Shown piece by piece: positions 56,750 to 64,000 of a stretch of 64,000 nt of DNA. A model generated the notes under the pieces. That model made no database searches. It was not told the origin of the DNA and saw only the letters and a program-made list of their open reading frames with translations. Where the stretch lies: positions 69,694,914 to 69,758,913 of the forward strand of contig CM063109.1 in the NCBI GenBank assembly GCA_031841125.1. The letters run 5' to 3'. This stretch comes from Acanthococcus lagerstroemiae. Its lineage: Eukaryota > Arthropoda > Insecta > Hemiptera > Eriococcidae. Both the position numbers and the translations under genes were made by a program. Positions within the stretch are counted from its first letter, which is position 1. The number at the start of each line of letters is the position of its first letter.

Positions 56750-58970
56750 TGGAACTAGGGCCCACTGGCCGACTTCTTCCAAGGGGGAGGGGTGCTCAAT
56801 GGCTTACTACAACCTGCTGCCTGGCTGTTGCTCACACTCAGCGTTTTCGTTTTGGTCCGCATGATCTGGTCAGCATATCTTGTTACTGCCAACCAGTTCC
56901 ACGGAGTTGTCAGCACAACCTCCACAAGTGTTTCCGGAGTAAAATGCGACTTCCTGTGAACACCTCGAGCTCCGCTCGTTTGCCGTGTTCCACGCAGTGC
57001 CGCTGAAACTGGTGTGCTGGGCATTTTCGACCTTGGCTGAATGCTTCCTCCCAACGAATTAGGCTCTTGTTGAAGCACTCATGACCGGTGAGTATTTGCG
57101 TTAGTGCCGTTAGATGGAACAGCTCACCGAGTCGTTGATCGAGGTCTCAAAACTAGCTTCTTTGCTAAGCGGCTGTTGATAGACTTCTAGAGGCGGGTCG
57201 CCTATTCTTGCGTTGCCTACGGCCGAATCCCTTCCTTTATTATTATCTATCTTACTCCTTTCTCCTAGCAATCCGCTGACACGAGCTTCTGAAAGTGCTG
57301 GTACGGCACAGTGCTCTCCTGGCCTGCTGATCGATGGGAGTGCTAGTACAAGCAACGCCTCATAAGAGACGATTCTGAAAGTGCAGATGATACGCAATGC
57401 CATGGATCGGTGGATCCTTCGTGTGTCTTCTCTATTTTCGCGGATAGCCGTTGGGTGCGCCATAGAGAAGACCCGAGGGTATGACTATCGAATATAGGCA
57501 TCCTCTATGTTCACTCGGTCCCTGAAGATTCGTCATTAGCTGTCATAGCTGCCTCTATACCTTCCCAACCTTTTCTGACGTCCTTTGGAGATGCAGTTTT
57601 CAGCTTAACTCGCGTCCACCGTCATCTCTAGGTACAACATTCGGGACAGGAGGGACACTGACTCATCAAGTAACGCTAGGTTACATACAGGGAGCTCTCA
57701 TGTTTCTATCTGTGGAATAGGGCTGCTTCAGTCTTCTGAACTTCCACCTGTAGTCATTTGTCTCCATCGAACGAGTGACCAGCTCAATGCTAGCTCCTTC
57801 AACTAGTAACAGGGTGTCGCCAGCAAAACAAACAGTTTGAGCTTCCTTAAGTAAGGTGAGCCGCAGGATTTTGTCAAACGACACGTTCCACAGCAGATGT
57901 TCGACGACCAAACTCTAGGGTAATCTGACTGAGATAATTTTCTGCACCTGGTGGCCTTCGGCATCGACATATGTCATCGTTCTGTCCACCAGGTACCTGT
58001 CGATTCTTTTTTGGAGGTATCCCAGGAAATCCCACTCCTTAATCGCTTCTAAGATATGCTTACATGATAGTGTATTGAAGGCGTTCTCAACATCGAAACT
58101 GGCGGACACGCACATTCCACCCTTGCTGCGTATATACAGTGTTGATGGCCTTCTACACATACAACACCGTGTGATTCGTCGAACAGCTCGCTTAAAATCC
58201 GTAACAGGGTTTCAAAAGCCCACCTTTCACGGCGATATGCGCCTCAATCCGCAAGGTAATGATACGCTCCAGTATCATTCCTGCGTCATTGAGCATCATC
58301 AGAGGGTAATTTAAGATAGAACACCCTTCGATTTATCATTGCCTTTGCGAAGAAGTACCAGCTTCGTACTCTTTCAGGCAACTGGGAATTGTTTCTCTTT
58401 CAAATACTGCGTGAAGCAGGAGCATAGCCAATCTGGCCTCAGCAAGTGGATCAATTCTCAGGCCAGGCTCGAGATGCCATCTGGCACTGAGGCTTTTCAT
58501 GACTGTCTTCAGCTCTGGTGTTGTGGCCTTCAGTCGGAGATCCTAGTTCTATTCAGTGAGTTCCCGCCTAATGAGTGACAGGTGCTAAGGAAATAGCGTG
58601 GTCAAGCTTCGCGGGCGGCAGTCTGTACGTTGGGGAAGGGGTCGGGAGCCCACTTTAGGACCAGCTTGTAAGAGCGGCTCCATGGATTGTCGTCGACCAT
58701 TTTGATCATCTCCACCAGTTTCTGGTCTTTGGCCTTTTTCATTGACGGTAGGGAATTCTTTCTTGGTTGCCAGCCACTCCTGATGTGCCTGCTCTGCCAG
58801 GTCGGTAGCTTTTCATAGAATATGCCGGCGCTTGGTAGTGAACAATCACGGTACAAATGCCTAATCTCATTGTTTACACGCCCTGGCGAGCTCGATCTAC
58901 CTTTGTTATCGACACGGCAGTACTGCGCGCTCACTTAGTTTGCTCGACAATCCATTCCGCTGTTTAAGAG
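56750..58970 (-). pseudogene. R1-like non-LTR retrotransposon ORF2 remnant
   Basis: Minus strand, blocks in family order. Pre-RT linker near 58700 (DNPWSRSYKLVLKW), RT start near 58370-58270 (LVLLRKGNDKSKG, MILERIITLRIEAHI), motif A near 58090 (CVSASFDVENAFNT), motif C near 57810 (VCFAGDTLLLVEG, where the usual ADD reads AGD), RT tail near 57390 (SMALRIICTFRIVSYEALLVLALPSI) and a 3' block near 56990. Several stops and frame changes. The motif C change would kill catalysis. It is longer than the R1-like fragment at 13725 and from a different subfamily. Confidence 0.78.
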
Positions 58971-59675
58971 GCGCGCTCAGACCAGCCACGACCGCAGCAT
59001 TGCAACCATCTGCAGTGGCCACGATTGCCGTCCTGAAAACTTATCTGTATTGAATCTCTTCACGTTCAATTTTTGTGAGGTAGGAACTGCTTGTATTGTC
59101 TTATCGGCTACAATCCCCAAGTGAAACTCGATATAATATCGGTGGTCCGATGATGAATCCTCTCTCGCTCTCTCTCTTTTCTTTTTCCTTTACTTGATTA
59201 AGGATTAAAAATGCATAAAATGAAAATAGTTCCTTCTTTTGAAATCGATTGTTACAAAAACAGATCTGATATAAAAATGACTGAAATAACTGTCAATGGT
59301 CTTCTACATGTATATCATACCCTGCAGCCTTGGCATTAGGTAGGTACCTCGCAATCGGTGATAACACTATAACTTTCGTAATTATGACGCCACCAAAGAC
59401 GGAGATGAAGACCTTATGGAACCGAGACCAAGAAAGCTCTAAATCTCATTAAGATTATAGACATCAATTAATTTCATTCTGCTTTGAATTTCTCCGGCTG
59501 AAAAAGCGTAAAAGTAGACTAAGATTATGGTCAACGCCAGTAAATCATGTCTTTTAGAATGCTGGAGCTTAGCTCCTTCCCTCACCTCAGGAATGTCACG
59601 GTATCTCCGTCTTTAGGTAATGGTAATACATATACATATAGGTTATGTGTATATAGATTTCAAACCTTTTATCAC
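58971..59675. other. Spacer without a recognised gene
   Basis: Contains a ctctct run near 59160 and no recognisable coding or mobile sequence. Confidence 0.45.
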
Positions 59676-59824
59676 GTAAGAAGTTCCTGCATTTTGTTTG
59701 GCCACAGTAGCGACCACAGTTTTCGCGATAGTTTCAAATTTTTTCAACTGTGGTCGACTACTCGGCTCGTTTTCAACCGGCGCGATGTGACGAATGGCAC
59801 GTTCCGTCATACCCATGTCAGGAA
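59676..59824 (-). CDS. Possible coding exon of an unidentified gene
   Basis: Acceptor ttcttcttgttgcag, open frame of 49 codons (PDMGMTERAIRHIAPVENEP..., ending KQNAGTSY), donor TAC|GTGATA. Without splicing it runs ten more codons to a stop. Residue composition looks protein-like and complexity is higher than nearby sequence. I do not recognise the family. It starts in phase 1, which does not match the end of the exon at 61946-62020, so another exon would be needed if they belong together. Confidence 0.35.
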
Positions 59825-60197
59825 CTGCAACAAGAAGAACCATTGAAAATAGTTAGTCATGGAATAGATAGTAGGTAGATCTAACTACAAAAGTAGAACA
59901 AGAGATATTGAACGATTTGATAGGAAAGTAAGATTAGTTTCTTCATATTCTAGCGGAAACCAAAACCCAACTCAAAGCAGTAGCTAGCCAGTTTCTTTTT
60001 GAAGCTAAGGAGGTAGGGGTGTAGACAGCCGAAATTCCGACTAAAATAGTTTGTAAAAACTTTCTATTGGAACCTAAAGAAAGAGAAATTTATTTTAAAA
60101 AAGTACTTGTTTTCCCAATTTATTGGCTGACTGATTATTACGAGAATTTTCCGAGTAAAGTGGAGCACCTCCACTTTTCAACAGTCTTAACACCTTT

Positions 60198-60469
60198 CAG
60201 TAACGTAGCCAGGATTTTCCCAAGGGGGGGGGGGGGCAAAGTAAGATTTTCAAGGGAGAAAAAGTCAAGAATTGAGGTAGGTATTTTTTTTAAATCGCCG
60301 ATATCAGAGGACTATTTAATGAAAATGAAGGTAAAATTATTGCTCGAGCAAACATTTTTTCGAAAAAACGTGTTTTGAAGGCGGAAAGTTGCTCATTTTT
60401 GCATATTGTACATTCAATTTCAGGTGCCTTGGGGGCATTCGGCTCCCCCCCCCCCTGGCTATGTCACTG
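60198..60469. mobile_element. hAT-type MITE with internal G and C runs
   Basis: Ends cagtaacgtagccagg and cctggctatgtcactg are inverted repeats. Flanks ACACCTTT (60190-60197) and ACATCCTT (60470-60477) are a degraded 8-bp duplication with two mismatches. A G-run near 60223 and a C-run near 60445 lie just inside the ends, also as an inverted pair. Same terminal type as 39853 and 55329. Confidence 0.75.
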
Positions 60470-60646
60470 ACATCCTTTACACATTTGTGGTTCTTTTCTT
60501 GAATGTACATGTCGATCTTTGAACTCAGTTTCTAAGCTTTCATAAAACAGTTGGATTTTCTACTTCAACATTCATCGTTTCAGTTTTTCGGTAAGTACAG
60601 AGAATGTGTTCGGAAAGTAGAAAAAGAAATAAGTAGGTATGGTGTG

Positions 60647-60755
60647 GTGGGACGTATGGCGATGTACGCATGCCAAAGTGGCCCCTATGACACCGCACCC
60701 CCCGGCCCCGGAAACTACCCATTCGGGTATCACATCAGTATCGAGGAGGAGTAGG
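60647..60755 (-). mobile_element. 3' scrap of the R1-like element family
   Basis: Matches 13725-13820 in order: ggtgggacgtatggcga, gcatgccaaagtggc, gacaccg, ggaaactacc and cgggtatc. Only the terminal untranslated tail is present, so it is a severely 5'-truncated insertion. Confidence 0.65.
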
Positions 60756-61799
60756 TATAGGAAAAGTTATTAAGGGGCTGTTTATTTGAGAGGGATAGTT
60801 GGGGCAGTTTTCCCAGGACTCCGACAGTAGTTGGGGCCCCAGTGAACAATGAGGTATCCTCAACGCCTTAAAATATAAAATTAGCGCCTCTGTGAATTAC
60901 TTGTTCCTGGTTTCGCAGAAGTTCTGTGCATCCGGGCTTCCCTAGCAGTTATGGTAATTTCGCTTTAAAAAATAAAATCAAGCGGCAACAAGTCACAGAA
61001 AACGTATTTGGATTAGGAGAGAACAATCCCTTCCAGGATATTACAACAGAATTAAAAGAAAGAAAGGAAAAAAAGAAAACCCTACCAGCAACATCAAAAC
61101 TTTTAAGCCTACTTAAATATCAACTAACTTTGCAAATGTATTGAAAAGCTAAGAAAATGTCTCATAGAAAATGAAATCACTTATATTTTTGGTTAGCTCA
61201 ACATAAATAAGACGTAAATAGAATCTCGAATACGTAGAATACTTACGAGTACATTATGAACACAATAAATTCATGTCACTTGGTAGCGAAAACACACGCG
61301 TCAACATATGAAAAAAGTAATAAAATGAATAAAAATTTGAAAAAAATTAGTTACCAAACTCAGACGCGCTTTAATGACTGATACCTTCGTTCAGCCAGAT
61401 TCGGCGCAAAGTTTGCACTATATGGCGTGCGAAATGTTGATTAATCAATGGGATGTGTTTCATTACGAGCGACAGTGGTTCAAAAGCGTGTGTATCCATT
61501 AATGTTCCTGTTCCTGGTAAGGGCAATCGACTACACAGGCGTCGAATTTAAAAGCCAAAAAAACAACTGCTCGTTATTTCACAAAAACATATTATTTCCG
61601 CTCGACCCACCAGACCTGTTAGAATATCTGACACTCAGCCGAGCTGGGTTCAGAATTCATTTGAGTCGATTACTGCCATTTTCTGAAACCCGGTTGAATT
61701 TGACGCCCACGTGTACACCACGCATTTAACAATATCCCAAGTCATTCCACCGAAATCTCCTCATAACACGTATCACTTCTCAACAAACACCGCAAAAGA

Positions 61800-61807
61800 T
61801 GACGTCA
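61800..61807. promoter_or_regulatory. Second perfect TGACGTCA palindrome
   Basis: Lies about 140 bases inside the intron after the exon ending at 61946. CREB/ATF-type 8-mer; function unproven. Confidence 0.2.
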
Positions 61808-61945
61808 TGAAAGGTAGCCCTAATCGAATTTGAATAAGTTTTAAATCCTTCGGATTGCAAAAAAGTAAGGAAGAGGAGAATAAGGCGCGCAACGATTGAT
61901 CAACGAACAGTTTCGCATCAACGAGCTGATATATATTCAACTTAC

Positions 61946-62026
61946 CTGATTGGCATTCGAAGATGTCCGACCAAACAGAGAAAACAGTAATGTGTTACAG
62001 ATTCCTTTACCAGAACTCATCGAATA
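61946..62026 (-). CDS. Possible first coding exon of an unidentified gene
   Basis: Acceptor ctatattatttcag before 62026, ATG at 62020, 25 codons (MSSGKGICNTLLFSLFGRTS...), then CAG|GTAAGT, a consensus donor in phase 0. The other two frames are closed. The small size and good splice sites suggest a real exon. No family recognised; the Leu/Phe-rich start could be a targeting or membrane segment. Confidence 0.4.
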
Positions 62027-64000
62027 CTGAAATAATATAGCGTTGAAAAGTTTTCCAGGGGAGAGGGAAGGAGAGACTAAAATTATAGTAAGTCAATAAG
62101 TAAAAAAAAAAAAAAAAATCAGTTCTCTTGTTTCTCAAAAATGGAAGTAATGACATGTAAAAAATCATGTAAATCTCCAAAACCTTCATAAGTAAATCTT
62201 ATTTGTCTCTGAAATCTCTTTAGGCGCCTTCTTTATGAACTTACTAAATAAGTAGAAAATAAAAAAGTGTTCTGTAGCCCACCCCCGTTTCCGGCGACAC
62301 TGGGAAATACCGGCAAATTAGTAAACTATTGAGTATTTCCTACCACAAGACGTTGCAGGTGCTCATTTCCAACTCGCACCTCACATGGACTTCTAGATTT
62401 CGGAACAAAAAAAAAAGGATATTATTAGGCATTCTATTACCAAAACGAAAACGCCTGTTCCGCTAACAAACGCAACCATTTATACAAATCTTCACGAGCA
62501 GTTTGTGCAAGAATTTCCGAATTCGAGTCAAAAAGGAAAAACGTCCGGATGTTGACAATAAAAACCGATTACATTGTAAATCCCGATTTATAATAATGAA
62601 ATTGCTTGTAATCGTAACGGCTACCTCTGCTTTTCCATGAATTAAGCCAACACATGTAAACAATTACAATCCTCCCGTTCGGCTTAATTTCAGTTCATTA
62701 CCCACGTCAAAGCTTCGAAGATATCAAGAATCAAAATTAATTTGTCGAGAAGTAACGATCTTCAATTTTCTGGATGCGCCATTAAAACAGAAGGTGCGAA
62801 AAGCGGCGGCAATCCAGCCAAATGTACACTTCTCAATCGTTGACCTCCATAATTGGTGTTTCCTTCACCGTATCACATCGCCGATAAATTTAGGACGCAT
62901 TGTTCAGTACCTGGCAACGTTATTAAAGAAATGAAAGTTTTACCATTTCCATTTTCGCTTTTTCATTCGCACATGTATACGTGGAAAAGCGTTGGAAATG
63001 TAATTCTCACCCTTTAAATGGAAAAACAAGAGGGAGACTATTAACTGGCGAAACGAAACGAATGTAACTATCGAAATTGAAAATTAATATATCGATTTTC
63101 GCGAATATGTACAAGCTATAAAGTACCTACGATGGATTTCTGACTATTCGATCGAGGAAATTAAGCGGATTTTCGTTTCTCATTCGCGCCGTACATTTTG
63201 GATCCTACATACGGCTGACAAAAGTAGTAGGTGTAACTTGTATGGAGCCTAAACTATATAAGAACTTGGTTGAATACACAAAATTTGATTCTGTAAACAG
63301 TACTGGGGGAAAAGTAATCTATCACTTTATTATTTGATTGTCCTGTTCAAGGTAGAAATGAATCGTAAATGTTGATGAAGAAGGCATTAGAGTGAAAATG
63401 CTGAAATTGCAAGACCATGGCGAGGTATCACCCCTGCTCCTAAATACCGTTTGAAAAGTTGGTACTCAACGGAAGGTATGAAGAAGTGTCCCTCCTTCCC
63501 CCTCTAAATAATGCATTGTCGACACTTGCAAAATCCTAATAACTAATTAGTAACATTGGAAATAGACAGTCAGTAATATTGGAAGGGTGAGTGAGCACTT
63601 TTTTTTTACACTTAAGTTCTAACAGGCATTTCCCACATTTCTTGTTGTACATAAATGTAAAACACTGTCGTCGAAGTAGATGCAAACTTCATTAATATCA
63701 TATTAATCTGATAAGAACAGTACACCAGGAATATTCTTTTCAATCTCCTTTGGAGCTCTGCTAATAACCAAATGTCACCTCTTCTGTAGTGCATCGCCCT
63801 ATGTAACCGGCATCTCCTACCGCCTGACAAGTGAATTAGCGAGAGAACTTCTCTCTGGTTGGACAATGTGACATTGGGAAATAATATAGGTATTAACGAA
63901 CCTATATAGTAGTAATGCAAAGATCAATGGTAGTACTGTCGAAATGCCGATTTTTTTTTTGAATTTTGGACACCAGACACCATCAATATACCTAAATTGG
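62027..64000. other. Right flank without a recognised gene
   Basis: AT-rich. The upstream part of the possible minus-strand gene should lie here, but I could not place its promoter or any earlier exon. Confidence 0.45.

Noticed and set aside
58339..58578. 79-codon + strand frame
   Set aside because: Antisense shadow of the R1-like reverse transcriptase.
1..64000. CRISPR arrays, bacterial operons, integrated intact virus
   Set aside because: No regularly spaced direct repeats, no runs of long adjacent genes, and all reverse transcriptase remnants fit non-LTR retroelements.

Overview
The window is eukaryotic nuclear DNA: AT-rich, mostly non-coding, with small exons bounded by GT/AG splice sites, long introns and many decayed transposable elements. 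An insect is strongly suggested by a CRF-like diuretic hormone (DH44-type) neuropeptide precursor and by the types of non-LTR retroelements. A hemipteran (scale or mealybug-like) is only a guess from repeat style and divergence. No bacterial-type genes, CRISPR array or intact virus were seen.

Two genes can be assembled. (1) On the + strand, a DH44-like precursor has a signal-peptide exon (3683-3978) and, after a 21-kb intron, a peptide exon (25092-25343) carrying the hormone core, an amidation Gly and a Lys-Arg cleavage site. (2) On the - strand, ten exons between 53703 and 37812 join in frame into a 397-residue MINDY-4/4B-type protein (DUF4205). The positions of the family's catalytic Cys and oxyanion Gln hold Arg and Ala, so it is predicted to be a pseudo-deubiquitinase. 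A third, unidentified - strand gene may be represented by exon-like segments at 61946-62020 and 59676-59824.

The rest is a transposon landscape. Non-LTR fragments: an RNase H-bearing piece (7554-8446), R1-like pieces (13725-14732, 56750-58970 and a 3' scrap at 60647-60755), and a Jockey-like element in intron 4 of the MINDY gene with an internal deletion that joins its zinc-knuckle region to reverse transcriptase (42190-44341). There are three copies of a tRNA-derived SINE, a pogo/Tigger-like element (55603-56379), and six short hAT-type MITEs recognised by 8-bp target duplications. A palindromic MITE family is present in three states, with a separate 240-bp palindrome and a 1.3-kb foldback. 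One arm of the foldback was later hit by a hAT MITE.

Layout: 0-3.7 kb upstream flank with degenerate repeats; 3.7-25.3 kb DH44 gene; 25.3-37.8 kb intergenic with the foldback; 37.8-53.9 kb MINDY-4B-like gene; 53.9-59.6 kb intergenic transposon cluster; 59.6-62.0 kb possible third gene; the remainder shows nothing recognisable. The two main genes converge (+ and -) and show no sign of acting together.
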